From the NCBI RefSeq assembly GCF_900129765.1, contig NZ_FQWU01000002.1, positions 496,001 through 560,000 of the forward strand: a stretch of DNA of 64,000 nt, read 5' to 3'. Position 1 is the stretch's first letter. Every line of letters starts with the position of its first letter. Below, one piece after another: positions 44,917 to 55,051 of the stretch. Origin of the DNA: Massilia sp. CF038. GTDB taxonomy: Bacteria; Pseudomonadota; Gammaproteobacteria; Burkholderiales; Burkholderiaceae_D. Position numbers and translations under genes: made by a program. Under the pieces are notes generated by a model. The model was not told where the DNA came from. It was given only the letters and a program-made list of their open reading frames with translations, and did not search any database.

Positions 44917-46389
44917 TTACCAGTCCTTGTCATCGGCCCCTGCTTTGGCCTCAGCTTTCTTGCTCGTTTTGGCTTGCGCCTTCGGCTCTGCCGGTCCATT
45001 CGGCTTTTTGGCCGACGAAGGCGCTGCGGCTTGTGCTGCGGCAGCGGACTGTTCCGAACGCGGCGGCAGCATTTCGCGCACTTGCAAAGCGCCAGGTGCC
45101 ACGCCGTCGAGCTTGGCGGTCACATTTTCGAGTACGCCATACGACATCTTGGGCGCCACGCGCGTGATGACCACGTCGCAGCAATCCGTTTCGGTATTGC
45201 CCAGCGATTGCCCGGTCTGCGGATCGCGCAGTTCTTTACCTTGCAGATAGAGGCGATAGCGCGCGCCCTGCACGACGGACGCGCCACCCTGGCTGAGGAT
45301 CACCTCCATGCCATTGCGTTCCACCACACTGATGGGGAAGGTTTGCAGCAAGATTGCTTCGGCACTACGCTTGGCAATGATCTGACGCATGTCTTGCAGA
45401 ACCGCGTCGGCATTGATGCCGCTGCCCAGGGTAGTTGGTGCCATCGACGGCGCGCGGCCCTCGATGGTCCCGCTTTGCAGAATCTGGCGGGTGGCCAGGT
45501 TGATCATCCGGTGCGAGATCGACCAGCCGCCGCTGAAACTCACCAGTTCGCGGTCCGAGGTCTGCAACTGGCGCGCGTGGCGCGTGTAGTTAAGCTCATT
45601 GACCACGCCGACCCAGACCAGATCGGCCGTGAGCGCCTGTCCCAGCTTGGCAAAATCCTGATTGACTGCCTTGCCGCTGGTGATCAGATCGAGTTCGCCT
45701 TCCAGCTCGCTTTCAAACTGGCGGTCCAGCACGGTGAAACGGCCAGACTGGGTCAGCGCATCGATCATTTGCTGGCGCAATTGTCCCAGCACCACGTCGG
45801 CCGGCACAGCGCGGCCGCCGATATCAAAACTGGCGCGGTCCGAGCGCAACGGCGCGACCACGATCTTGATCTTGCCGCTGTCTGCCGGCGCCTTGAATTT
45901 GGCGATGGTGGCGCTGATGTCGGCGGTAAACATGCCACCCTTTTCGGCCGGTGGCGTCATCTTGACGACCTGGAAAGTGGTCACCACGCCCTGCGATTGG
46001 GCGACGATCATTTCAGCAAAATGGCTGCTCTGCACGGTCGCGCTGGCCTTGATGCTGTCGCTGCCGCCCGACGTTTCCACGTCGAGCTGGCCGGTAATTT
46101 GGGAAAACGTATTCAGGGTTGCCGTGGTCGCTTCGATCTTGGTGCCATTCACTTGCATGATGGCAGTCTTGAGCGCCTGATTCACGGCGGCGCCAGGCGT
46201 GGTCGCGCTGCCGCTGGCAGTCACGGGAACCTGTTCGATCTTGCCCACATCGGGCTGCGCAGTCAGGTTAGGGCCGGTCGCGGCCGGCTTGGCAGCAGGT
46301 GCCACAGCAGGGCTGGCAGGTTCAGTGGTCTTGTTGCATCCAGCCAGCAGCGCGCACAGCAGCGCCAGCGACAGCAGTTTTGTCTTCAT
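44917..46389 (-). CDS. CsgG-like lipoprotein, last gene of a four-gene envelope operon
   Basis: A 490-residue lipoprotein: lipobox LLAGC, Cys at residue 18. The middle (about 130-370) follows the CsgG/curli-transport fold pattern (IKIVVAPLRS ... GQLRQQMIDALTQSGRFTVLDRQ ... ADLVWVGVVNEL). The C-terminal tail is rich in Ala/Lys/Ser. CsgG proteins form outer-membrane export pores, but many CsgG-like lipoproteins only assist other machinery. It is preceded by three exported proteins with unknown families, in the same orientation. Confidence 0.8.
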   Translation of the reverse strand: MKTKLLSLALLCALLAGCNKTTEPASPAVAPAAKPAATGPNLTAQPDVGKIEQVPVTASGSATTPGAAVNQALKTAIMQVNGTKIEATTATLNTFSQITGQLDVETSGGSDSIKASATVQSSHFAEMIVAQSQGVVTTFQVVKMTPPAEKGGMFTADISATIAKFKAPADSGKIKIVVAPLRSDRASFDIGGRAVPADVVLGQLRQQMIDALTQSGRFTVLDRQFESELEGELDLITSGKAVNQDFAKLGQALTADLVWVGVVNELNYTRHARQLQTSDRELVSFSGGWSISHRMINLATRQILQSGTIEGRAPSMAPTTLGSGINADAVLQDMRQIIAKRSAEAILLQTFPISVVERNGMEVILSQGGASVVQGARYRLYLQGKELRDPQTGQSLGNTETDCCDVVITRVAPKMSYGVLENVTAKLDGVAPGALQVREMLPPRSEQSAAAAQAAAPSSAKKPNGPAEPKAQAKTSKKAEAKAGADDKDW

Positions 46390-46444
46390 GAGAGAGTCCG
46401 AGGTGGAAGAAGGCGCGGCCGAGCGGCCGCGCCGAGATGCATGA

Positions 46445-47065
46445 TTAAATCAGCGAGGTCGCGTCGGTGGCCGACTTGTCCACGGCGATATTATTGGCCT
46501 TGCAGTATTCGATGGCCATTTTCAGGGTGTGGGCCAGCGTCTTGGTCGACTCAGGCAGCGATTTGGCCACGTACACGGCCGAAGTGGTCGAGCCGCCCAG
46601 CGAGCTGATGCCTGGTTTGAAGCCCGAAGCGTCCTTGCCCAGCGTAACGTACGACACCACGCCCTTGGCCAGTTCGGTCACGCCTGCCGAAAATTTCTTC
46701 TTGCCGGCCGCGTCGAGCTTGAGGCTCGAATCGGCCAGCTTCGCTTCCAGCGCTTTGCTGTTGGCGGTTTGCACTTTGACGGATTCTTCCAGCGCATCCT
46801 TGGTTGCGCCTTCGGTCAGGTTGGCGGCCTGTGCGGCACTCGCGCTTGCTTCATCTTTCAAGCCGACCGCTTCCAGCATCGACGTGTTGGCGTTCACGAC
46901 ATTCTTGGCACCGCCGACATAGCGTTTGACGATTTGATCGGAGGTGATGCTGCCGCCTTTGGCGCTGTCGCCGCCCTTGAGCAGGCCACCCAGCTGGGCC
47001 GAAGCACCGGTGGAAGCGGTTGCCAGAGTGGCGCCAAGTACGACGGTCATGAATGCAAGTTTCAT
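46445..47065 (-). CDS. Exported helical protein of unknown family (operon gene 3)
   Basis: A 206-residue protein starting at 47065 with AAGGAATA upstream. Signal peptide residues 1-23 (ending TGASA). The mature part is rich in Ala/Ser/Lys and almost wholly helical (KLADSSLKLDAAGKKKFSAG), with the segment SITSDQIVKRYVGGAKNVV. It could be a periplasmic or secreted structural protein. No named family. It is 55 bases ahead of the CsgG-like gene. Confidence 0.75.
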   Translation of the reverse strand: MKLAFMTVVLGATLATASTGASAQLGGLLKGGDSAKGGSITSDQIVKRYVGGAKNVVNANTSMLEAVGLKDEASASAAQAANLTEGATKDALEESVKVQTANSKALEAKLADSSLKLDAAGKKKFSAGVTELAKGVVSYVTLGKDASGFKPGISSLGGSTTSAVYVAKSLPESTKTLAHTLKMAIEYCKANNIAVDKSATDATSLI

Positions 47066-47147
47066 TGGATATTCCTTGTGGTTGTGGTTAATGCTGTCAG
47101 AAAAAACGTGCTGGCAACCCCGGGCCGCCAGCATTGAAATCAATGGT

Positions 47148-48263
47148 TTAACGCACGCCGCCGGCGTTGAGTCGGCTGACGATTTCGCGCGAAGCGGCAA
47201 TCGAGGCGTCTTTCATGGCCTTGGTGCTGGCCACGGTGCTGTCTGGGGCGACTGCAACATATTGCACGGCTGGGACAGAGGCTACTTCACGCGGACGCGG
47301 ACCTTGTACATCGAGTACGCGGGCCGTCACGGTCACGGTTACACGGCGCAGGCCGGTCGCAGGGTCGTCGCTCGGCACGCCAGCATCAAACGTGGCCAGC
47401 ACCACCAGTGGGATACTTTCCTTGCGCAGGGACGCAACGATGCCACGCACGGTGGCCGGGGTCAGGTCGTCGCCCTTGGCATAGTCGGCGTTGACCGATT
47501 TCATGTCCGCGTCGGACAGGACGAAATCAGGATCCGATACCTTGAAGCCCGCTTGCGAAAACACCGAGGTGACGGAGGTGCGGTAGTTAGCCATCGACAT
47601 GACGCGATAGGTCGACTCGTCGGTCTTCTGGGTGGAACTGCCGCCCGTGGTTACGGTCACACTGGTGCTGCCATCGACTTTAACGGCGCGGTTGCGCGAG
47701 GCATTGGTCGATACGCTGCTGTTGCCGATCGACTCGCCTTCGCGGCCCTTGTCGCTGACGGACGAGGTGACCTGGCCCTTGGCTTCCACGTCGCGGCGCT
47801 GCACGACCTTGGCGTCAAAGCTCTTGACCGAGGCCGCTTCGCGCGCCACGAACACGTACACCATTTCCGAGTTGGAGGCAGGCGCAGCCTTGCCCGCTTC
47901 GCTGTTGGCGCGCAAGGTGGTGCGCAGCTTGGCCAAGTTAATTTCGGTGCGAACCGCGATCGAGTACTTGGACAAGGTGGGCTGATCCTGCTCGGTCAGC
48001 ACGGTCGTGCTCATGACAAATTTGTCGAGGTTGGCTTCGACCTTTGGCTTGATTGCGTCGAAGTTTTCCGCTTCGGCTTCACCGTTCTCGGCAAAGTAGC
48101 GCTCGATGGCGGCGACCTGGGCGGCTACGTACGCCGCTTCTTTTTGCTGTGGGGTGATCTTTTTGGTGTAGCTGACCGTCGCCACGCCCTTGGCGTTGAC
48201 CACTTGGGCCATGCTGGACGCGCTCGCCAGGAGGCACAACAGGGTGAGCAGAATTTTTTTCAT
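47148..48263 (-). CDS. Exported protein of unknown family (operon gene 2)
   Basis: A 371-residue protein with a signal peptide (MKKILLTLLCLLASASSMA). It starts in TAATG overlapping the upstream stop codon, so translation is coupled. The central part has a Ser/Thr-rich segment (GNSSVSTNASRNRAVKVDGS). The rest is a mixed alpha/beta pattern with VTVTVTARVLDVQ near the C-terminus, somewhat like the periplasmic partners of outer-membrane assembly systems, but no family is recognised. Confidence 0.75.
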   Translation of the reverse strand: MKKILLTLLCLLASASSMAQVVNAKGVATVSYTKKITPQQKEAAYVAAQVAAIERYFAENGEAEAENFDAIKPKVEANLDKFVMSTTVLTEQDQPTLSKYSIAVRTEINLAKLRTTLRANSEAGKAAPASNSEMVYVFVAREAASVKSFDAKVVQRRDVEAKGQVTSSVSDKGREGESIGNSSVSTNASRNRAVKVDGSTSVTVTTGGSSTQKTDESTYRVMSMANYRTSVTSVFSQAGFKVSDPDFVLSDADMKSVNADYAKGDDLTPATVRGIVASLRKESIPLVVLATFDAGVPSDDPATGLRRVTVTVTARVLDVQGPRPREVASVPAVQYVAVAPDSTVASTKAMKDASIAASREIVSRLNAGGVR

Positions 48264-49474
48264 TATTTACTTGCCTTTAAGATGTCGCGGGTGGAATCGA
48301 TCTGTTTCAGAACATTTTTGTCGGCGGCTGCCGTGGTAATCCATTTGGTATCGGCCTGCGGCTGCAAGGCAGCGGCAAATTTCAGATACAAGCCGCGCAG
48401 CGCTGCCTCGTAGGCGGCGGCATCGTCGACGCTCACCTGCCCTGCCGGTACCAGCTTGACTTCGCCGTTTTTGATGTCGCTGCGGAAATAATCGGTATTG
48501 GTCAGCGGTTCGTAAAAGCGCACATTGCCGTACACCCCGTATGCAAACGAGGTGCCTGCACCGCTCTCGCCTGCTTTGACCTTGACGAATTTGTTCACGC
48601 CCACGTCGAACAGGTAGTCGCCCTCGCCTACCTTGAAATCGTAGGCGTCGCCGTTGTCGAGCCGGAAACTCATCGCGCCCATGGCGCCGCCCATGCCGGT
48701 TGGCAGCAGCGAAACGCCCAGCTTGGCCGACAACACGGCGCCAAACGCTTCCGACAGCACCTGGCTGGCCAGCGCTGGCGAATCGCGCAAGGCCGCCGGC
48801 AGCAGCGCCAGTGCTTCCGGCGTCACCGTGGCTGGCTTGATTTGCATGGTGCGGGTGGCGGGACGCGGCAGCGTTGCCGCAGTGATCCGCTTGACGTACT
48901 GGGTCATCAGGCCGCCGCTGTCGGCGCGCACCAGCAGGTCGCGTACCAGTGCTTCCAGTTCAGCAGGCGTGGGCTGGCGGGTGCCGGCATCAAACAGAAT
49001 CACGCTGATCGGATAATTACGAACGATCGTCTTGGTCTTGAAGTCAAAGATCACAGCATCGCCGCGCAGGTTGACGAAGGTTTTGACGTAGGAGCCGAAC
49101 TGCTCGGTCGATACTGTTTCGCCGGTGAACAGCAGTACGGACAGCAAGGTCTGGTCGCTCCCTTTCAGACTGGCCAGCTTGTCCAAGGCTGCGCGTTTGA
49201 GCTGCGCGTCCGGCTCGGCGTACACGCGCTCAATCACCTGGCGCGTCAGCGGAGTGCCGGCGGCCTTGAGCGATTGGTCAACTTTGTAGGCGTAGGGGAA
49301 GCGTTGTGCAGCCTGGGCGTGGTCGCCCGCAAAGGCAAAGCCAGCAAAGCTGACTTCCTGGGCGCGGGCGCCAGCGGCGAGGATCAGCCCGCAGAGGGCG
49401 ACGATGAAAATACGTGGAATTGCTGGGTGGGAGGGATAGAATTGCTTGTTAAACCAACTTTTTATAATTGCCAT
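48263..49474 (-). CDS. Exported protein of unknown family (operon gene 1)
   Basis: A 403-residue protein with AGGAAA before its ATG and a signal peptide or N-terminal anchor (FIVALCGLILAAGARAQ, about 23-39). It has a mixed alpha/beta mature domain. The segment VGEGDYLFDVGVNKFVKVKAGE and the GMGGAMGAMSF turn are notable. No family is recognised. It is first in the four-gene run ending with the CsgG-like lipoprotein. Confidence 0.75.
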   Translation of the reverse strand: MAIIKSWFNKQFYPSHPAIPRIFIVALCGLILAAGARAQEVSFAGFAFAGDHAQAAQRFPYAYKVDQSLKAAGTPLTRQVIERVYAEPDAQLKRAALDKLASLKGSDQTLLSVLLFTGETVSTEQFGSYVKTFVNLRGDAVIFDFKTKTIVRNYPISVILFDAGTRQPTPAELEALVRDLLVRADSGGLMTQYVKRITAATLPRPATRTMQIKPATVTPEALALLPAALRDSPALASQVLSEAFGAVLSAKLGVSLLPTGMGGAMGAMSFRLDNGDAYDFKVGEGDYLFDVGVNKFVKVKAGESGAGTSFAYGVYGNVRFYEPLTNTDYFRSDIKNGEVKLVPAGQVSVDDAAAYEAALRGLYLKFAAALQPQADTKWITTAAADKNVLKQIDSTRDILKASK

Positions 49475-49639
49475 TGATGTTTCCTGTTGCCATGTTTAGC
49501 AGCATATTAACAGGAAGAAATTGACAAAAGCTCACGAAATGTCACACTGGCAAAACTATTGTGATATTTACAGCAAAAACGGGACATGAAACCGGGCATT
49601 GATGCCGCAATGCCGGGTTCAGATAGAGGTGGGACGGAC

Positions 49640-50281
49640 TCAGGAGCGCTTCAACTGACCCAGGACGCTCGCCACCTTGGTAGTGATGACGTCCACGGCC
49701 GGACCATTCGCGCCGTGCGGCAAAATGACGTCGGCGTAACGTTTGGTCGGCTCGATGAATTGCTTGTGCATGGGGCGCACGGTCTCGAGGTATTGCGCAG
49801 TCACGCTTTCCACGGAGCGGCCGCGCTCGGTGATATCCCTTTGCATGCGGCGGATGAAACGCACGTCGGGAGCAGTGTCGACGAAAATTTTCAGCGACAT
49901 CATTTTGCGCAGGTCCGCATCGTACAAGGCAAACAGACCTTCAATCACGATCACCGGCGCCGGCTTGACGGGAATCGTCTTGTCCGAGCGATTGTCGATC
50001 GTAAAGTCGTATTCGGGCATTTCGATGGCTTCGCCGTTGCGCAGCGCTTGCACATGCTGCACCAGCAGCGGCCAGTCGAAAGCCTGTGGGTGGTCGTAGT
50101 TCTGCTTGCGCCGTACTTCGGGGGTCAGGTCGGACTGGTCGCAGTAGTAGTCGTCTTGCATTACGACTGAAACCATGTCGGCGCCGAATGAAGCCAGCAC
50201 TTGTTGCGTGACTGTCGATTTGCCACTGCCGCTTCCGCCAGCGACACCAATGACAAATGGAGGGGGAGGAATCTTGTTCAT
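49640..50281 (-). CDS. udk: Uridine kinase
   Basis: A 213-residue kinase. The P-loop GGSGSGKS is at residues 15-22 and the family segments YDHPQAFDWPLL and EGLFALYD are present. It phosphorylates uridine and cytidine with a nucleoside triphosphate in pyrimidine salvage. It appears to be a single gene. Confidence 0.95.
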   Translation of the reverse strand: MNKIPPPPFVIGVAGGSGSGKSTVTQQVLASFGADMVSVVMQDDYYCDQSDLTPEVRRKQNYDHPQAFDWPLLVQHVQALRNGEAIEMPEYDFTIDNRSDKTIPVKPAPVIVIEGLFALYDADLRKMMSLKIFVDTAPDVRFIRRMQRDITERGRSVESVTAQYLETVRPMHKQFIEPTKRYADVILPHGANGPAVDVITTKVASVLGQLKRS

Positions 50282-50531
50282 GCCAGCATGATACCGGAGC
50301 GGAGCTGGATCGGACAGGGCGGCGCCGGGTTTTAGAGGGACTTGCTTAGTGTTGGGCTGCCCATGAGGTCCAAAGGGCGGGCAGACAAATCCGCCCGTAA
50401 ACAGACTTTCGAGACTTTGTAAAAGAGTTCACAGAAATCCCAAGTCCAGACTTGCACCTAAGCGAGCAAGTTCTTGCAGTGAGAATCTCCTTCGATACCC
50501 TTATTGCGCCTACGAGAATCCGCTTTAGACG

Positions 50532-50924
50532 TTAGTCGCCGAGCAGTACTCCCGATGGCACACCTTTTGTAAAAGGGACCGTAATCATGGCATCGGGCCA
50601 TTCTGTCAATGAAAACTCAACTGCAAACTGGCCAGACTTATATACCGTAAAGCCGTCGCAAACCAGATCACCGTAGCCTGCAATGAACTCCATCGCCAGT
50701 TCGTTTTTGCGCACGAACGCTTTCGCCGAAACGATCCAATCATCAGGCTGGTTCATTAAGCCACGGGCGGTATCAAGCGCGGCTGGCGCAGGACAGTCCT
50801 CGTCACCTTCAATCGCGACCCCAATATCCTCCACTTTTCCTGCTGGATACCACATTGTTTGCACACAATTAAAGCGACCAAGCTGCGGATCTTCGAAACT
50901 ACGTTTGCTCCAAAATTTGAACAT
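50532..50924 (-). CDS. Hypothetical 130-residue protein
   Basis: No signal peptide. The product is acidic and of mixed alpha/beta pattern (FNCVQTMWYPAGKVEDIGVAIEG ... YKSGQFAVEFSL is split here by a gap in conservation I cannot judge). Such small acidic orphans are often immunity-type or unlinked accessory proteins, but no toxin gene is adjacent. Family not recognised. Confidence 0.6.
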   Translation of the reverse strand: MFKFWSKRSFEDPQLGRFNCVQTMWYPAGKVEDIGVAIEGDEDCPAPAALDTARGLMNQPDDWIVSAKAFVRKNELAMEFIAGYGDLVCDGFTVYKSGQFAVEFSLTEWPDAMITVPFTKGVPSGVLLGD

Positions 50925-51156
50925 GGAAAAACCCTAACATGATAGCGGAATACAGAGTGGCCGATAACTGGCGGTTGTTCGCGACGGTCGCGTGCGTCAG
51001 CTGTTTTCGCGCTGACTCGGAATGACAGGCGAGATCGACATACATCACGGTAAATCCGTTGGGGGCATGTCGATTGTACTCTGCCGTTCTGCTGTCGCTC
51101 CCAATGCCGGTAGCTGCCGGCCTTTTGCCTCCCGATAGTTAAATGGGGCGCGGCGC

Positions 51157-51513
51157 TTATTCAGCCATCGCATGCTGCAACCAGTTTCTTACTGCGCCGT
51201 TGTCGTGCACATCTAGTTGCTGGCGATAGGATCTCAGCTCTTGGCTGCACTCATTAGCGCGCCCAAGATGTGTGATCGGCTTTAAAGACCACCATCGATC
51301 GAAAAGGGATTCGGAAATCGCCGCCTGACCAAAAATCCGAACACGCTTGTCTTTCTCCTGAAAGATGTCAAGGGTTTGTACAAGGTAGGCCAGCTTTACG
51401 ATCAAAATTACGTCGGTTTCTGTGCAAGCCGCCTTATCCCCAACCTGGTGACTGATTGACTTTCGTTGAGCGGTTCGATTAGGAAGAATCTGTCGTGTAG
51501 CGTTTACTCTCAC
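51157..51513 (-). CDS. Hypothetical 118-residue protein, doubtful
   Basis: A frame of 118 codons from a GTG at 51513 with no clear ribosome site. The residues are mixed helical with FDRWWSLKPITHLGR in the middle. It lies in an orphan-gene tract of lower GC. It might be a real accessory gene or a chance open frame. Confidence 0.35.
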   Translation of the reverse strand: MRVNATRQILPNRTAQRKSISHQVGDKAACTETDVILIVKLAYLVQTLDIFQEKDKRVRIFGQAAISESLFDRWWSLKPITHLGRANECSQELRSYRQQLDVHDNGAVRNWLQHAMAE

Positions 51514-51534
51514 AAGCTCGTTTCAAGACATCCC

Positions 51535-51556
51535 CAACGGCCGCTTGTGGCCGTTG
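51535..51556 (-). terminator. Hairpin downstream of the secreted orphan gene
   Basis: CAACGGCC pairs with GGCCGTTG around GCTTGT, 15 bases after the stop codon of the gene at 51571. The downstream T-run on the minus strand is poor. Confidence 0.5.
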
Positions 51557-51570
51557 CCAGACAGATTGGG

Positions 51571-52131
51571 TTAGAAGTCAAAGCCTTTGCAGCCGTCGCG
51601 CACAGCACGTTCTTTGTCCGGCGGTACTTCGCGCTCAACAGGCTCCTCAACACCAAGAAACACCGCGCTTCGGCGACGCCATTGCTTCCCTTTTTCGACA
51701 ACGACACGCCCACCCTCGGCGCATTTGGCCACTAGAACTTTTTCGTTGTCGGCAATCACCGTAAAGTCCCCCGTGCGCTCGCCTTGCAGTTGGGTGACTG
51801 TTGCTATGCTGGGTGCGGCGGAACATAAACGTTCATGGTCCCCGCGGCGAACGTAACAATAGTAATGTGAGCCACGCGAGGTCCGCTCACGTGACACTTT
51901 ATCGACTAACACGGGGACTTCAATGCCCGAACTAATGCATTCTCCCGACACGAAGGCAGCACCGACAGCTCTTTTCAACGACTCGTCACTATCTGCATCC
52001 GCGATTTTTTCTACAGACTCTTGATTTTTTGCAGGACAATAGATCCCCTGCGATTTCACGACATACTGTTCGGGCGCCCCGTACGCAGGAAACGTGGGCA
52101 GAAGAAGAAAACCAACTATAAGGTTTCGCAT
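51571..52131 (-). CDS. Secreted orphan protein with conserved-looking cysteines
   Basis: A 186-residue protein with a signal peptide (MRNLIVGFLLLPTFPAYG). The mature protein has cysteines in YCPAK, GECISS, YYCYV, RLCSA, AKCAE and GCKGF, an even number that could form three disulfides. The C-terminal half is basic. No named family. The start has a modest AAGAGA site. Base composition is lower in GC than the flanking housekeeping genes. Confidence 0.68.
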   Translation of the reverse strand: MRNLIVGFLLLPTFPAYGAPEQYVVKSQGIYCPAKNQESVEKIADADSDESLKRAVGAAFVSGECISSGIEVPVLVDKVSRERTSRGSHYYCYVRRGDHERLCSAAPSIATVTQLQGERTGDFTVIADNEKVLVAKCAEGGRVVVEKGKQWRRRSAVFLGVEEPVEREVPPDKERAVRDGCKGFDF

Positions 52132-52136
52132 TTCTC

Positions 52137-52270
52137 TTAATTTTTGTCGATCGCAATTTTCGGAAAAATTTTAATTCGATTTGACACTTTCAAATTAAAC
52201 CAATCACTTACTTTCGCCTCATGCAAACCCTGGATGACGAAGTACAAGTCGACTCCGCTAATTTCGACCG
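52137..52270 (-). pseudogene. Possible gene remnant next to a repeat
   Basis: An open stretch reads FLPVEISGVDLYFVIQGLHE and then continues to a stop codon 5 bases before the next gene's ATG. Its upstream end runs into the direct repeat at 52274, so no start can be assigned. It may be the cut-off end of a gene interrupted by the repeat. The evidence is weak. Confidence 0.25.
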
Positions 52271-52273
52271 GCA

Positions 52274-52366
52274 GGAAGATGGGCGATTCGGAGAGCCGTC
52301 CCCCAGCAGGGGACCTCTTTGAATCCCTGCACAGGGCACCTGCCGCTCCGTCGGACGCAAAAAAAT
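52274..52366. repeat. Direct repeat, copy A
   Basis: GGAAGATGGGCGATTCGGAG continues into a tract of about 90 bases matching 52877-52957 with small gaps: GAGAGCCG, C-rich centre, GAATCC, CCGCTCCGTC and a run of A residues before a hairpin. The two copies are 603 bases apart in the same orientation and flank a small membrane-protein gene. Confidence 0.8.
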
Positions 52367-52388
52367 AGCCCACGTAAATCAGTGGGCT
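52359..52388 (-). terminator. Terminator of the small membrane-protein gene
   Basis: AGCCCAC (52367-52373) pairs with GTGGGCT (52382-52388) and, read on the minus strand, is followed by a run of T residues. It is about 39 bases beyond the stop codon of the gene at 52427. Confidence 0.85.
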
Positions 52389-52426
52389 TTCTTTTGGCGT
52401 GCTCCTTCAAACCGACGTGCCATGGG

Positions 52427-52717
52427 CTACCGAGAGTTAGCTTTTGCGTTGGCTTTGCCTCTAGCGGCCCTAAAGAATAGCCAACCCGAGCCAGCGCCGG
52501 CTAATGCACCGAGTAATGCTCCTCTAGCGAAAGGTTCACCCATTAGATACGCGATCAGCGCCCCGCAAAGTACGCCGACTACCACGAACGCCGCACTAAC
52601 CTGCTTTTGCTTTTGCAGATGCACCACGGCCAATCGCTGACGTTGTGCCTCAGCCCGCCGGTCGACACCGGGCTGCAGCAGTTCATCCGCGGCAGTTTCA
52701 ATCTGTTTCTTTTCCAT
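52427..52717 (-). CDS. Small membrane protein with glycine-zipper helix
   Basis: A 96-residue protein with a charged N-terminus and two adjacent hydrophobic segments (about 43-60 and 67-85: GALLGALAGAGSGWLFF). It could form a hairpin in the membrane. No known family. It lies between the two direct-repeat copies and ends before a strong terminator. Confidence 0.65.
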   Translation of the reverse strand: MEKKQIETAADELLQPGVDRRAEAQRQRLAVVHLQKQKQVSAAFVVVGVLCGALIAYLMGEPFARGALLGALAGAGSGWLFFRAARGKANAKANSR

Positions 52718-52876
52718 ATTTTAACTTTCAAAGCATCCACAACGTTTTCGCCAGTATGACTGTCCCTCCATCGAGGGTCAATCGTCACACGTCCAAGGCG
52801 CACTGGACAGTTCAGAACCAACCTGAACAACATTTTGGCGAAGAGCGGCGCCTCAGGCGCCCCGCCGCGCAGCGGC

Positions 52877-52957
52877 GGAAGATGGGCGATTCGGAGAGCC
52901 GCCCCCCTGCAGGGGGACGTCTTCGAATCCCACCCGCTCCGTCCGAAGCAAAAAAAA
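52877..52957. repeat. Direct repeat, copy B
   Basis: Second copy of the tract at 52274. Read on the plus strand, it contains TTCGAATCCCACCCGCTCCG, which resembles the 3' end of a serine tRNA in the opposite orientation to the real tRNA gene next to it. It adjoins the tRNA terminator. Confidence 0.8.
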
Positions 52958-52984
52958 TGGCCACCCGCAGGGGTGGCCATTTTT
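52951..52984 (-). terminator. Terminator of the tRNA-Ser gene
   Basis: AATGGCCACCC pairs with GGGTGGCCATT around a GCAG loop and, on the minus strand, ends in a run of T residues. It lies just beyond the tRNA 3' end. Confidence 0.9.
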
Positions 52985-52990
52985 CTTGCT

Positions 52991-53083
<93 letters not shown>

Positions 53084-53234
53084 GGTGTTTCATTTGAACT
53101 CTTGGCCAGTTGAGTAGCACAAGGGTGGTCTTCAAATTCTTTTCGCTAACTGCTGCGAGGACAAGATTATAGCAAAGCCTCAGAAAAACGGAAGAGGCAA
53201 ATCGCAAATAATTTCAAACCCCTCCCCGCCCCTC

Positions 53235-54596
<1,362 letters not shown>

Positions 54597-54715
54597 TCAG
54601 TCGCAAATGCCGCGAGGTTCATACCAGCGTATGAACCTGGAAATGGTGCTCGCTAAACTTGTTCGAGCGTACTGCAAATGCGGCAGTGGTCAATCATCTA
54701 CACAACAACAGCAAA

Positions 54716-54913
54716 TCAGATGGCGGCAGCCTTTTGTGCAGCAGTCAGACGCTTGCCTTTAACGACCACAACGCTCATCTTGCCATCGGCAACTGCAGCC
54801 GGGCTTGCTTGTGCGATCTGGACGTTGGGCACCTTGGCGGTCGCGTAAGCGGCAAACGAGGTGACAACAACGGCGGCGATGAAGACGGCTTCGAATTCTT
54901 TACGGATGTTCAT
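54716..54913 (-). CDS. Small exported or membrane protein
   Basis: A 65-residue protein starting at 54913 with AGGAGCG upstream. It has a signal-like hydrophobic segment (VFIAAVVVTSFAAYATA) and a short tail with KMSVVVVKGKRLT. Probably periplasmic. No named family. Confidence 0.65.
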   Translation of the reverse strand: MNIRKEFEAVFIAAVVVTSFAAYATAKVPNVQIAQASPAAVADGKMSVVVVKGKRLTAAQKAAAI

Positions 54914-55051
54914 GATGCGCTCCTGTGGGTGGTGAAGTGGTTTGGTATGGTTGTACTTTACCCACCCACCGCCCGCGCCGCCATGCACTTGCGATGAAAT
55001 GTTGAAATCGCGGGACAGGATGCTTGTTTTGGCGAACGAAGCGCGCTGCGC

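Noticed and set aside
44761-46608. 615-codon plus-strand open frame
   Set aside because: Antisense of the CsgG-like lipoprotein; the frame is an effect of GC content.
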